Shown piece by piece: positions 15,892 to 25,237 of a DNA stretch of 38,647 nt. The DNA lies in NCBI GenBank assembly GCA_964641965.1, contig CAZXLD010000047.1, positions 1 to 38,647 on the forward strand, written 5' to 3'. The DNA comes from JAJDFU01 sp964641965. Its GTDB lineage: Bacteria; Bacteroidota; Bacteroidia; Chitinophagales; Saprospiraceae. Position 1 is the first letter of the stretch. Each line of letters starts with the position of its first letter. The position numbers and the translations under genes are program-made. Under the pieces are notes generated by a model that saw only the letters and a program-made list of their open reading frames with translations, made no database searches and was not told the DNA's origin.

Positions 15892-16225
15892 TTCATTTGG
15901 TTTTTTGTTATCAGGATCTTTTATCCATTTTGGGTTCATTGTTACCGTTTTTAGCCTGACCAGAACATTACCCACCTACCAATACAGTAGGTGGCAGGGA
16001 AAAATCCCATACAGGCTGTTGCAATCAGGAATCGAATAACAGGGTGATACAGTTGAGGATCTGGGACAGGCTTTCCTACCTGTTGCTCTTGCCTCCCCAG
16101 ATTCAAAATCCGATTCATTGCTTTTGATTTTTGGGTATCTGTTTTACCCGACACCCTTCTTTTTGAAAAGGAGCCGGCCTTTAGACCGGCCCACATAAAC
16201 ACAATACAGAAGGGATGAGAAAATT
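15892..16225. other. Intergenic region with hairpins
   Basis: No gene is called. A perfect 8-bp inverted repeat, CCACCTAC (15972-15979) / GTAGGTGG (15987-15994), and the small hairpin GGGAAAAATCCC (about 15997-16008) lie 81-117 bp upstream of mini-lipoprotein A and could act in its leader. A minus-strand open frame (15951-16202) has no signal or domain and was not called. Confidence 0.4.
16165..16190 (-). terminator. Possible terminator of peroxiredoxin gene
   Basis: On the minus strand GCCGG (16190-16186) pairs with CCGGC (16177-16173) across an 8-nt loop and is followed by TCCTTTTC. The stem is modest and the T-run short. Confidence 0.35.
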
Positions 16226-16873
16226 CTAGATTCGTAAAGAGGATTCCGGCTGAGCCGTCAATCGCAAATAAGATTTTTCCTTTCGATACCCTCCAGGGAA
16301 TTTCCGGTCTGCCTCGCTATCTGAAAGAGCCGGCGATATCACCACCTCCTGAACTTGTTTCCAATCCACAGGAGTAGCTACGCTGTAACTGTCGGTGAGT
16401 TGGAGTGAATCCAGGACTCGAATGATTTCCTGAAAATTTCTCCCTGTAGCAGGCGGATAGGTAAGGGTCAGTCGGATTTTTTTATTCGGGTCAATGATAA
16501 AAACCGACCGTACGGTGAACTTCTCGGCAGCCTCCGGATGGATCATATCGTAGCGTTGGGCAATGGATCGATCCTCATCAGCAATAATGGGAAAGTTCAT
16601 CTTGACCTTTTGGGTCTCTTTGATGTCTTTAATCCATTCCATGTGGCTGGATAGTGCGTCTACACTCAAGGCAATTACCTTAGTATTCCGAAGCGCAAAA
16701 GATTCCTTCAATGTGGCTGTACGTCCCAATTCGGTAGTACAAACAGGAGTAAAATCAGCGGGATGAGAATACAGTACGCCCCAGCTATCGCCCAACCACT
16801 GATGAAAATGAATTTCACCTTCTGTGGTCTGCGCAGTAAAATCAGGGGCCATTTCTCCAAGTCGTAGGGACAT
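16226..16873 (-). CDS. 1-Cys peroxiredoxin (Prx6 family)
   Basis: This 215-aa protein has the Prx6/1-Cys signature: N-terminal LGEMAPDFTAQTTEG, active-site SHPADFTPVCTTELG with peroxidatic Cys and the Pro/Thr triad, and a long C-terminal arm with DWKQVQEVVISPALSDSEA and the FPGGYRKEKSYLR stretch typical of this group. No resolving Cys is apparent in the usual 2-Cys position. It reduces hydrogen peroxide and organic peroxides in the cytoplasm using an external thiol. It lies between the two mini-lipoproteins and downstream of the large T9SS protein, 80 bp apart. Confidence 0.92.
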   Translation of the reverse strand: MSLRLGEMAPDFTAQTTEGEIHFHQWLGDSWGVLYSHPADFTPVCTTELGRTATLKESFALRNTKVIALSVDALSSHMEWIKDIKETQKVKMNFPIIADEDRSIAQRYDMIHPEAAEKFTVRSVFIIDPNKKIRLTLTYPPATGRNFQEIIRVLDSLQLTDSYSVATPVDWKQVQEVVISPALSDSEADRKFPGGYRKEKSYLRLTAQPESSLRI

Positions 16874-16953
16874 AATATTTGGTTTCTTAAGCTTGTTAAA
16901 TCGTTGTTCGTGAATAGGCTATAAGCAGGCTTTTCCTGGCAGAAAAAGACTTT

Positions 16954-19602
16954 TTAGTTTTTCACAAAGGATTTCATTTGGTTACCTAACCGCAGGAAGT
17001 AAGCCCCGGCCGATAATTCGGTAATGTTGATGGACGTACTGTTCCCCTGTGTATCTCCCCGAAGTACCAGCTGTCCCAAACCGTTAAAAATCTGGTATTG
17101 GCCCGGCAAGCCTGAATCCTCCTGGACCGTGATCAGGTCATATGCCGGATTGGGAAACAGGCTGATAGATCCTTCTTGTGTTTCGGGTACATCGCCTATA
17201 TCTGTTACCTCAGCCGCACAAATGATGCCGGCTGCATGAATCACATTTTTCATCGCCTGAGCAGAGGCCTTACCCCAGGCAAACTGTCCGAACGCATTGC
17301 CATAGCCTGCTCCCCAGAGATAGTCAATGGTGTTTTGCGCCAGGACCAGGTAACGTTCATCTTGGCTTTGATCGAAAGCATAGGCGTAAAGACCTGCAAT
17401 CAGTCCCTTACCATTCCAGAAGACGAAATCATCGCCTGCATCCAGCAGAATGGGTTCGGGTTCACCCGGGTTGGAGGGTGAAAACCAGAAATTGTAATAA
17501 TCTTCTCCGCTGGGTTCTACCCGAGCATATTGATGGACAAAATCAGCTAACAACAACAGCTGTTGTCGAGTAGCTTCATCTTCCGGAAATTCGCGCAAGT
17601 ACTTCCAGACGGTATCTGAAAATAAGGCCATCATGAAGGTCTGCTCCCCATCAAAACGCGGCCCGCCTTCCGTCACAAACGCACCGATCATCCCATATTG
17701 ATTTTGGGTAGCCAGGATGCGATCCAGAATATACGTTCGTGCTACCTCGAGGAAGGATACATCACCGGTAGCCTTCCAGGCTTCCAATAAAGCCGATGCG
17801 TTTTGGTAAGCTAATCGTGCATTGGGATTATCCAACCCCCAAACGTGGCGGTCCCGGATGCTGCGCGCCCCGCGCAGGCCTATTTCTTTAGCCCGTTCAT
17901 CCCCCGTCAGGTAATAGTAGTACCAAATCCCCTCTCCATAATGCTGGTTATAGTGATCCACGGATCGGTGATGTTGCGAATAGGCCGGACTATACCCATT
18001 CATCCAGTTGTCCGGGTCGTAGGTCTGATAGGTCTGGGTTTCCATGAAATGCCAGGCCATGGGCAGCATGATATCAAAAAAGCGCTGATCGCTGGTTTGG
18101 GTAAACAGCCGGGCACTGGTCAGTATGCAATCGTAATAATTGTTTCCCCAGGTACTCAAGCCCCTGGCCGGAGCTAGTTCAAACTGATCCCGAGGCACGT
18201 CACCGAAGTGGATATTACCGTACAAGTCCAGATCTTCCCGATTGGCTAAATGGTTATTGGTGACCTGGTTGGTGTAGGCATCCATAGCTGGCCATTCTTC
18301 AGGATAGCAGTTGTCGAGCGCGTAGAACGCCTCGCTTTCAATATATTGTTCCGGTGTAGTGCGAACCAGAAGAGGCTGCCGGCTGTGCATAGCCGCAAAG
18401 TCTGCCAGATCAGCCGTTTCATCGTCATGAAAAAAGTAAAACAGGAATTCGTCTCCGGTACCCATGGATAGCCAGAGGTGCTCCTCGGAGCCTTCCGGTA
18501 TGGGTTGTACAGCCACCCGGCCATCCAGGTCAAAACGAAAACCTTTGGGATACTTTTCCCAAAAGTGGCGCGCTGCCACCATCATGCCTTTTTGCCCATC
18601 GGATACACCTGCCCAGCCATCAGCACGGGCTCCGGTTTGAATTTCTAATCCAGCATTGGTGACCACGGCCTGGAATGGGGTATCCACAATAGGCCTATCT
18701 TCCTGGATCACCTGACCTCCGGTACCCACCAGTGGGCTAATCAAAAAACTGCCATCGATCGCCGTGTACAAGGTTGGATCATCATTTAAATTCAGCTGGA
18801 CGTCCAGTTCGTACAAGTCAATTTGTTCGCGAAATTCTTCGGAACCGGAATTGCCCAGGTTGTCGACCGATCGACCATTGGCATAGCTGTGCCGAACGCG
18901 TACAAAAGGCTGGCCGGCATAGGCGTAGATTCTGGTCTCGTACTTGAGGAAGAATTCTCCGGAAGGGGTCCAGTGCCGTCCCTCCACCTTGATCACTACG
19001 CGCTGGCCACCTGCCTCCTCCACTACGATCCGTTCGGGTTCCCGGGTAGAAGCCAGATATTCGATTCCATCCTGAACCGCTACCGGACCCGCCGAGCTTT
19101 TTGGGACCACGATCTGCTCGTTCGATTCATAATTTCCATTGCGGTCTAGGTCCAAGAATACTTCATCAAACAGGTTAAAGGCTTGCTTACTGACCGAAAA
19201 CAGGATGCGGCCGGTATTGACAGCGATCTGGTTGGCATCTTCGAATACCTCAATCCCACCGATGCCAAGGGAGGGGGTGCTGAGTTCCAGTTGATAGGTC
19301 TCGGTAGTAAAGGCGGGCACATCGGCCTGAAAATCTACCTTCAACCATCGAATGGAACCGTCGCGCCAGCGCGACATGACGTCAAATTGGGCGTCCTCAA
19401 TTTGGTTTTGTGGGCTGCGAATCCCCAGGCCGGTCAGCTCTTTGATCTGACCTTGCGGGAAAGGTACGCCGAGGGTGACCGGCTCATTAACACGGTCAAA
19501 CCCTGCTGATTCTGAAACCAGAATCGGGATTTGGCCTGCCAAGGGGCCGAGGGGAATACTTGCTAAGAGGAGCAAGAAAAACAGTCGGGTCATTTTCAAC
19601 AT
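16954..19602 (-). CDS. T9SS-exported PcRGLX/YetA-like protein (putative polysaccharide lyase)
   Basis: This 882-aa protein has an N-terminal signal peptide (LFFLLLLASIPLGPLAGQ). The first domain carries PVTLGVPFPQG and SRWRDGSIRWLKVDF, typical of the RIFT-barrel N-terminus of the PcRGLX/YetA group (exo-rhamnogalacturonan lyase, PL26-related). A central beta domain (YAGQPFVRVRHSYANG, GMMVAARHFWEKYPKGF) and an alpha-helical toroid-like region (about 430-780) follow. A C-terminal T9SS type A sorting domain begins near SISLFPNPAYD and ends in GAYFLRLGNQMKSFVKN. It is probably exported to the surface to attack pectin-like glycans, which fits the uronate operon next door. Catalytic activity is inferred from family only. 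Confidence 0.78.
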   Translation of the reverse strand: MLKMTRLFFLLLLASIPLGPLAGQIPILVSESAGFDRVNEPVTLGVPFPQGQIKELTGLGIRSPQNQIEDAQFDVMSRWRDGSIRWLKVDFQADVPAFTTETYQLELSTPSLGIGGIEVFEDANQIAVNTGRILFSVSKQAFNLFDEVFLDLDRNGNYESNEQIVVPKSSAGPVAVQDGIEYLASTREPERIVVEEAGGQRVVIKVEGRHWTPSGEFFLKYETRIYAYAGQPFVRVRHSYANGRSVDNLGNSGSEEFREQIDLYELDVQLNLNDDPTLYTAIDGSFLISPLVGTGGQVIQEDRPIVDTPFQAVVTNAGLEIQTGARADGWAGVSDGQKGMMVAARHFWEKYPKGFRFDLDGRVAVQPIPEGSEEHLWLSMGTGDEFLFYFFHDDETADLADFAAMHSRQPLLVRTTPEQYIESEAFYALDNCYPEEWPAMDAYTNQVTNNHLANREDLDLYGNIHFGDVPRDQFELAPARGLSTWGNNYYDCILTSARLFTQTSDQRFFDIMLPMAWHFMETQTYQTYDPDNWMNGYSPAYSQHHRSVDHYNQHYGEGIWYYYYLTGDERAKEIGLRGARSIRDRHVWGLDNPNARLAYQNASALLEAWKATGDVSFLEVARTYILDRILATQNQYGMIGAFVTEGGPRFDGEQTFMMALFSDTVWKYLREFPEDEATRQQLLLLADFVHQYARVEPSGEDYYNFWFSPSNPGEPEPILLDAGDDFVFWNGKGLIAGLYAYAFDQSQDERYLVLAQNTIDYLWGAGYGNAFGQFAWGKASAQAMKNVIHAAGIICAAEVTDIGDVPETQEGSISLFPNPAYDLITVQEDSGLPGQYQIFNGLGQLVLRGDTQGNSTSINITELSAGAYFLRLGNQMKSFVKN

Positions 19603-19837
19603 GGTTTTAATAGGGTGATTGTTTTATATGACACAAAATTGGGCGTAAATGGCGCGGTAGAATAGGGGGAAAACCACCAGATAATTAATTCAAGGAATTG
19701 TGGAGTTTCCAGCGCCGAGGGACGAGTTTCGAATGCAGAGCGCAGGGTAGCAAGTGTCAACTTTCCAGGGGCAGGTATTTGGATTGGCTATACGGAAGCC
19801 GGAGATGGTCCTTTGTTCGGCTCTTCCTATTTGGATA

Positions 19838-19871
19838 AAAAACAAAAATCCCGCCGGCGCACCGGCGGGAT
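19838..19871 (-). terminator. Strong terminator of mini-lipoprotein B
   Basis: ATCCCGCCGG (19848-19857) pairs perfectly with CCGGCGGGAT (19862-19871) over 10 bp around CGCA. On the minus strand it is followed by TTTTTGTTTTTT. It lies 10 bp after the mini-lipoprotein stop. Confidence 0.85.
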
Positions 19872-19881
19872 AACAACAGAC

Positions 19882-20100
19882 TCAATAGCAAATTACTACC
19901 GCATCTTTATGTTCCTCTTTGAACGACTCCTCTTCGGAAGCATTGCAGGCGGCTTGTTGATCGGAGCTGCCATCCGGATAATCGGCGTAGCAGGTTGTAC
20001 AATCGAACGTTTCCTCTGGGTTGGTACATCCGTCGACGCTGAACAATAAGGTAGAAACCAGGAGACTTACCAGCAATAGGGTGTTCTTCCAATTCATCAT
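19882..20100 (-). CDS. Small CxxC lipoprotein B (72 aa)
   Basis: This 72-aa protein has a lipoprotein signal (NTLLLVSLLVSTLLFSVDGC, lipid Cys near residue 25), then an acidic linker, CTTC, the segment YADYPDGSSDQQAAC, and the ending KDAVVICY. The order CxxC - A - G - C - E..F - A - C-aromatic repeats that of mini-lipoprotein A at 15649-15891. CxxC could be redox-active or bind metal or heme, but nothing proves it. Its own terminator follows. An ATG one codon later is equally possible. Confidence 0.7.
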   Translation of the reverse strand: MMNWKNTLLLVSLLVSTLLFSVDGCTNPEETFDCTTCYADYPDGSSDQQAACNASEEESFKEEHKDAVVICY

Positions 20101-20340
20101 TTGGTGTTTTGGGTGATTTCAAATACGCCCCTCAAATTGAAAGGAAAAAGGCTGGAATAACAGGAGGAAAACCGCTAATTCTTGAATTGGAGGAGAGAGG
20201 GGGAGATTCGTGTTGAAATCTTTATACCATTTGGGAGGACAAAAAGATCCTAATTCCATTTTCAATACAGCTAGAGATCTGCTACCTGAAGACTTCGATA
20301 CAACACGAAAAGGGAAAATATTTTTGCGAAGGGCGTCAAT
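20101..20340. other. Intergenic region upstream of mini-lipoprotein B
   Basis: No gene was seen in this 240-bp stretch. It contains TGGAATAACAGGAGGAAAAC (about 20153) and CGCTAATTCTTGAATTGG, loosely similar to GAATAGGGGGAAAACCACC and TTAATTCAAGGAATTGTGG near 19662-19702, upstream of the T9SS gene. This could be a shared leader element of the two genes. Confidence 0.3.
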
Positions 20341-21783
20341 TCAAGAACGAAAAACCTCAGTGAATACACCTTCCTCAATTACCTCCAGACATTTTTTCAG
20401 TTGGTGCCTTAGCTCCGGGATTTGGTTTAAATCCTGGTCCCAGAAATCCTGGCGGCCCAGTACCCGACGAACAAGCATTTCCAAATCCTGTTCGTGCTCT
20501 TTCCATACCTCCTGAAAAAAAACTAGTGTATCGGGATCGTCCCGGAGTGGGAAATTGTTTCCCTGCATATCTACTCCCTTATAAAATTGAATTAAGGCAG
20601 CCAGAGCCCATACCAAGCGTTTTGGCAGTTTGCCTTTTCGTTTGGTAAAGCCCAATAGGGAGGGTAACACTCGAGTCTTAAATTTGGAAATTGAATTTAG
20701 GGCGATACTAATAAGATGGTGCTTAATGTAGGGATTACGGAACCGTTCCAATACCTGCTCGGCATAGGAATTAAGCTCTTCCTGAGGTAGATCCAATGTG
20801 GGAATTACTTCTTCAAAGACCAGCGTCCTGACCCATTGCCCCAAGAGCTTATGCTCCACTGTTTCTTGTACGGTACGCAGGCCATATAGGTAGCTTAGCG
20901 GAACCATTGCAGTATGAGCTCCATTGAGGATCCGAACTTTACGAGTTCTGTAGGGGGACAGATCCTTTGTAAACAACACATTCAATCCGGCTGCTGGAGC
21001 TGGAAATTCAGTAGCTACCTGTTTCGGACCTTCGATTACCCACAAATGAAAGCGCTCGCCCTCGGTTACCAGATCATCTCGATAGCCCAAGTCGTTCTGG
21101 ATATCCCGGATCTGGTCTTTAGGAAAACCCGGAACGATACGATCCACTAGCGTATTACAGAACGTACATGCTTCATCCAACCATTGGGCAAATGCCATGG
21201 GGAGTTTCCAATGCGCAATGTAGGCGTTCAAGCAGTCGTATAACTTGGATCCATTTTGGTCGATCAATTCACAAGGCAGGAAAATCAATCCCCTAGCCGT
21301 ATCTCCCTGGAAATGAAGATATCTTTCGTACAACCAGCGGCAGAGCTTGGCCGGAAAACTACTGGGAGGAGTATCCTGAAAGTTATCCTTGGCTTCAAAA
21401 ACAATCCCGGCTTCCGTTGTATTGGACAACACCAATTGGTAGGCAGGATCATGGGCTTTTTCTAAAAAGTGCTGGAAATCGGTATAGGGATTAATGCCCT
21501 CCTGAATACATTCAACCAGGGTTTGTTTGCGTATTGCCTGACCCTCTAATATCCCAGTAAGCAGGACCGTATAGAGACCTTGCTGTTGGTTCAACTTATC
21601 CACCATGCCGTGATCGATAGGCTGAATGACCGTAACACCTGCCTGAAAATTGAGTTTTGTATTCATCTCCTGAACCATCCAGTCGGCAAAGGCTCGCAGA
21701 AAATTTCCCTCCCCAAATTGAAGGATGCGCGTAGGTAAAGCAGCACTGGGTTTCAGGTTGCGATCAAGTTGAGGTAAATCCAT
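20341..21783 (-). CDS. uxaB: Tagaturonate reductase (altronate oxidoreductase)
   Basis: This 480-aa cytoplasmic enzyme of the polyol-specific long-chain dehydrogenase family has an N-terminal Rossmann entry RILQFGEGNFLRAFADWM, the UxaB-typical ERFHLWVIEGP and LFTKDLSPYRTRKVRILNG, and the catalytic K-x4-N-x2-H motif KVRILNGAH. It reduces D-tagaturonate to D-altronate with NADH in the galacturonate branch. It is the last gene of the eight-gene operon, 5 bp after uxaA. The length is close to E. coli UxaB (483 aa). Confidence 0.95.
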   Translation of the reverse strand: MDLPQLDRNLKPSAALPTRILQFGEGNFLRAFADWMVQEMNTKLNFQAGVTVIQPIDHGMVDKLNQQQGLYTVLLTGILEGQAIRKQTLVECIQEGINPYTDFQHFLEKAHDPAYQLVLSNTTEAGIVFEAKDNFQDTPPSSFPAKLCRWLYERYLHFQGDTARGLIFLPCELIDQNGSKLYDCLNAYIAHWKLPMAFAQWLDEACTFCNTLVDRIVPGFPKDQIRDIQNDLGYRDDLVTEGERFHLWVIEGPKQVATEFPAPAAGLNVLFTKDLSPYRTRKVRILNGAHTAMVPLSYLYGLRTVQETVEHKLLGQWVRTLVFEEVIPTLDLPQEELNSYAEQVLERFRNPYIKHHLISIALNSISKFKTRVLPSLLGFTKRKGKLPKRLVWALAALIQFYKGVDMQGNNFPLRDDPDTLVFFQEVWKEHEQDLEMLVRRVLGRQDFWDQDLNQIPELRHQLKKCLEVIEEGVFTEVFRS

Positions 21784-21788
21784 AACGG

Positions 21789-23444
21789 TTAGAGTGAAAT
21801 CCCACGTTTCCAGGGAATAAAATCGTCTTGCTGGAGTAATTCGGCTTTTGTATGTATCTCTCCACTGGCGACCCGGATTACCATTTCCAATAGCTTTTCG
21901 CCCAAGGAGTGTACGTTGGCCTCCCCTCGGATGATCGAGCCGGCGTCAAAATCGATGAGGTCGGGCATCCGTTGAGCCAGGTCGGTATTACTGGAAATTT
22001 TCAGGGTTGGTGCAACCGGATTGCCGGTGGGTGTGCCCAGGCCGGTGGTAAAGAGGATCATATTGGCCCATGAGCCCGCCAGTCCGGTGGTCGACTCCAC
22101 ATCGTTACCTGGAGTACAGAGCAGATTAAGCCCGGCTTTTCGGGCTGGCTCGGTGTAATCCAACACATCCTGGATAGGCGAGGTTCCTCCTTTTTTTGCC
22201 GCTCCGGCAGATTTCATTGCATCAGTGATCAGACCATCCTTAATGTTGCCCGGAGAAGGATTCATATGAAATCCCGAGCCGGCTTGCTCTGCTCGTTTGG
22301 CGTAAGCCTCCATCAAACTAACAAACTTCAGGGCAGTGGCATCATCAACGCATCGATTTACCAATTCCTGTTCTACCCCATTGAGCTCTGGAAACTCGGA
22401 CAGGATCACCTTTCCTCCCAGGGCTACCAACAAATCCGAAACCTCCCCCAATACTGGATTGGCCGAAATTCCCGAGAAACCATCGGAGCCGCCACATTCT
22501 AGACCAAGGGCCAGCTTATCCAAGCCAGCCGGCTTTCGAAGGAGTTGGTTAGCTTGCATTAAACCCACAAAAGTCGATTTGACAGCCTCTGCAATAAAGG
22601 CCCGTTCAGAACGACTTTGCTGTTGCTCCAGAAAAAATACCGGTTTGGATTGGCCAGGATCTCGATGCCGGAGGGCAGCCTGCAACACAGGAATCTGTGC
22701 ATTTTGGCAACCCAGACTTAGGATAGTTGCTCCAGCGACATTCGGGTTGGAGATATAGCCGGCCAACAAGCCACATAAAGCCTCACTATCTTGGCGAATA
22801 CCTCCGCAGCCACCTTCATGCTCCAGAAACTTTATGCCGTCTACATTGGGAAAAACGCGATCCAGCTCTGCGTCTAGAGAGGGTTGAAGAATATCCGTTT
22901 TCAACATTTGCTCCGGGCTTACCCCTTGTCGGTATTGCCGGATAAGACTTTGGATATTTACGGAGAAATCCTTCGGGGATGGGTAGCCCAACTGTTCTAC
23001 CATAGCTTCCCGGATCACCCGAAGATTGCGGTTCTCACAAAACACCAAGGGTATCACTAGCCAAAAGTTTCGGGTGCCCACCTGATTATCTTTGCGGTGA
23101 AAGCCCAGAAAAGAACGACCTTCAAAATGTGCTGTATTGGGTTTGGTCCATTTCAAATACCGATGCCCCAATTGATACCGACTTGCTTCGTGAGCTACAT
23201 TATCCACGCTGATCCGAGCTCCTGCCCGAATGGCCGACCTGGCTTTTCCGACCCGTACGCCATACATAACCACCGGCTCAGATGTTCCCAACTGTTTAAG
23301 TGCAAATTTATGTTTAACAGGTACTTCCTCTAATAGCTCAACTTCTTCTCCTCCAATCGTGATTTTGTCTCCGGCCAGCAGTGTATCCAGCGCCACAACT
23401 ACATTGTCCTTTGGGTGAACTTGAAGTATCTTATTTTTTTTCAT
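21789..23444 (-). CDS. uxaA: Altronate dehydratase
   Basis: This 551-aa protein has an N-terminal SAF domain (about residues 10-85) and the large UxaA/GarD domain with NFWLVIPLVFCENRNLRVI, EHEGGCGG, GLECGGSDGFSGISANP and a C-terminal GSIIRGEANVHSLGEKLLE. It dehydrates D-altronate to 2-keto-3-deoxygluconate, typically with Fe2+/Mn2+ via the conserved Cys/His residues. The ATG at 23444 is supported by a rare good Shine-Dalgarno (GGAGGG about 7 nt upstream). The open frame extends 71 codons upstream into dctM sequence and is not used. It lies 17 bp after dctM. Confidence 0.95.
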   Translation of the reverse strand: MKKNKILQVHPKDNVVVALDTLLAGDKITIGGEEVELLEEVPVKHKFALKQLGTSEPVVMYGVRVGKARSAIRAGARISVDNVAHEASRYQLGHRYLKWTKPNTAHFEGRSFLGFHRKDNQVGTRNFWLVIPLVFCENRNLRVIREAMVEQLGYPSPKDFSVNIQSLIRQYRQGVSPEQMLKTDILQPSLDAELDRVFPNVDGIKFLEHEGGCGGIRQDSEALCGLLAGYISNPNVAGATILSLGCQNAQIPVLQAALRHRDPGQSKPVFFLEQQQSRSERAFIAEAVKSTFVGLMQANQLLRKPAGLDKLALGLECGGSDGFSGISANPVLGEVSDLLVALGGKVILSEFPELNGVEQELVNRCVDDATALKFVSLMEAYAKRAEQAGSGFHMNPSPGNIKDGLITDAMKSAGAAKKGGTSPIQDVLDYTEPARKAGLNLLCTPGNDVESTTGLAGSWANMILFTTGLGTPTGNPVAPTLKISSNTDLAQRMPDLIDFDAGSIIRGEANVHSLGEKLLEMVIRVASGEIHTKAELLQQDDFIPWKRGISL

Positions 23445-23461
23445 AAAAATTCCCTCCGCAA

Positions 23462-24766
23462 TTAAGACGATAAATAACCAAACAAGCCGGGTAGCCAAAG
23501 GCTTAATGCTGGTATATACGTAACTAGGATAAGCGCTACAACCATAGCCAAAAACAAGGGAATCAATGGTCGTAATACCTTTTGAATCGTTGTATTTGCT
23601 ACGCCAACTCCGATGAAAAGAACCGAGCCAACAGGTGGGGTACAAATCCCGATACACAAATTGAGTACCATTACCACACCAAAGTGAATCGGGTTCATCC
23701 CCAATTCAGAAACTACTGGCAGAAAAATCGGCGTAAAAATCAATACGGCAGGGGTCATATCCATAAAGATCCCTACAAATAGTAATATCAAATTTATAAT
23801 CAGCAGGATAACTACTTTATTATCGCTGATGGTTAATAGTGTTTCTGTAAAATTTTGGGGTATATTTTCGTAAGACATCACCCAGGACATACTAATGGAA
23901 GTGCCGATCAGAAGCGCTACAATAGCAGTCGTTTCTACAGAAGACCGCAAAATATCAGGTAAACCGGTCCATGAGATTTCGCGATAAATAAACCCAAGGA
24001 TCAAGCAGTACAGTACTGCGATGGCCGAAGCCTCCGTGGCTGTAAAAACACCTGCTACGATCCCCCCAATTACAATAAATAAGAGCAACAAGGAAGGTAA
24101 AGCATCTATAAAGGCACGCCACAGTTCCGAAATGCTTGTCCGATTACCTACTGGAAATCCTTTATAGATAGCCCAGGCCGAAGTAACTCCCATTAGGAAT
24201 AAACCTGTCAGAATGCCCGGAAGATAGCCTGCCAGAAAGAGAGCGGCGATAGAAACGCCCCCACTGGCCAGGGAATAAACAATGAGGATGTTGCTAGGAG
24301 GTATGACCAATCCTGTGGTAGAAGACGTAATATTGACGGCTGCCCCAAACTCCTTTGAGTAACCTGACTTTTCCATTTCCGGTCCCATGGAGGCACCGAT
24401 CGCAGAGGCCGCCGCAGCAGCCGAACCGGCAATAGCACCAAACAGCATGGCCGCAATAATATTCACATGCGCTAGCCCTCCCGGCAGGGAGCCTACGAGC
24501 GTTTTTGCAAATCGGATTAAACGACTGGCTATCCCCCCTTGATTCATTAACTGACCGGCCAAAATAAAAAAGGGTATGGCAAGCAAGGCGAAGCTATCCA
24601 AGCCGGTAGCCATCCGTTGAGCTACCGTAGTAAAAGCGGGTATGGCTGGAATATTGATTAACATAGTCAGGCAGGTGGACAAACCAATGCTCCAAGCCAC
24701 GGGCACCCCCAAACCGAGCAAAATAACAAAGCTCAATACCAAAATCAATAATTCAACAAAATCCAT
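23462..24766 (-). CDS. dctM: TRAP transporter large permease (DctM)
   Basis: This 434-aa protein has about 12 hydrophobic segments and classical DctM motifs: an N-terminal LGVPVAWSIGLSTC, FFILAGQLMNQGGIASRLI, AAMLFGAIAGSAAAAASAIG, and a C-terminal GICTPPVGSVLFIGVGVA. It forms the ion-motive translocation channel of the tripartite ATP-independent transporter with DctQ. The genomic setting within the hexuronate operon points to galacturonate/glucuronate as substrate. It starts 6 bp after dctQ. Confidence 0.95.
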   Translation of the reverse strand: MDFVELLILVLSFVILLGLGVPVAWSIGLSTCLTMLINIPAIPAFTTVAQRMATGLDSFALLAIPFFILAGQLMNQGGIASRLIRFAKTLVGSLPGGLAHVNIIAAMLFGAIAGSAAAAASAIGASMGPEMEKSGYSKEFGAAVNITSSTTGLVIPPSNILIVYSLASGGVSIAALFLAGYLPGILTGLFLMGVTSAWAIYKGFPVGNRTSISELWRAFIDALPSLLLLFIVIGGIVAGVFTATEASAIAVLYCLILGFIYREISWTGLPDILRSSVETTAIVALLIGTSISMSWVMSYENIPQNFTETLLTISDNKVVILLIINLILLFVGIFMDMTPAVLIFTPIFLPVVSELGMNPIHFGVVMVLNLCIGICTPPVGSVLFIGVGVANTTIQKVLRPLIPLFLAMVVALILVTYIPALSLWLPGLFGYLSS

Positions 24767-24772
24767 AACACC

Positions 24773-25237
24773 TCATTCGCTTTTTAGAGTTTGAACGATA
24801 GCTCCCACTTTGTAATACATTACAATTAGTCCGCTAAGGGGTACTACCGCGTATACCCAACCCAATGGGATTTGCAAGGCTGACGAAGTCTGCCCCAAGT
24901 AAAGGGTTACGTATACCAGCCGCATTCCTCCAATCACCATAACTAAAGCAGCAAACAGAAAGATGAGGCTGCTGATGAAGATATTGAGCCACCGGTTCCC
25001 AGCTGGGGATAGCTTGCCAGGCAGTAAATCGATGGCTAAATGCTTGCCCTTTCCGGCCACATAAGCAGCTCCCAGAATACCGATCCAGATCAACAGGAAT
25101 CGGGCAAGCTCATCCGTGTAGGGACTAGGGGCCCGAAGAATATACCGGGATATCACCTGCCAAAGTACGTCTAGCGTCATAACAGCCAACAGGAATGCCA
25201 GGACGCCTCCCAGGGTTTTATCAATAGTCGCCCTCAT
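24773..25237 (-). CDS. dctQ: TRAP transporter small permease (DctQ)
   Basis: This 154-aa protein has four transmembrane helices and the DctQ signature region SRYILRAPSPYTDELARFLL, followed by GAAYVAGKGKHLAIDLL. It couples the large permease and binding protein at the inner membrane. The ATG at 25237 overlaps the end of dctP by 17 bp, implying translational coupling; the TTG 6 bp upstream is less likely. Confidence 0.93.
   Translation of the reverse strand: MRATIDKTLGGVLAFLLAVMTLDVLWQVISRYILRAPSPYTDELARFLLIWIGILGAAYVAGKGKHLAIDLLPGKLSPAGNRWLNIFISSLIFLFAALVMVIGGMRLVYVTLYLGQTSSALQIPLGWVYAVVPLSGLIVMYYKVGAIVQTLKSE

Noticed and set aside
15951..16202. Minus-strand open frame of 83 codons upstream of mini-lipoprotein A
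   Set aside because: It overlaps hairpins and the likely peroxiredoxin terminator, and shows no recognisable sequence features.
23445..23657. 71-codon N-terminal extension of uxaA
   Set aside because: It lies inside dctM, and a good Shine-Dalgarno (GGAGGG) precedes the ATG at 23444.
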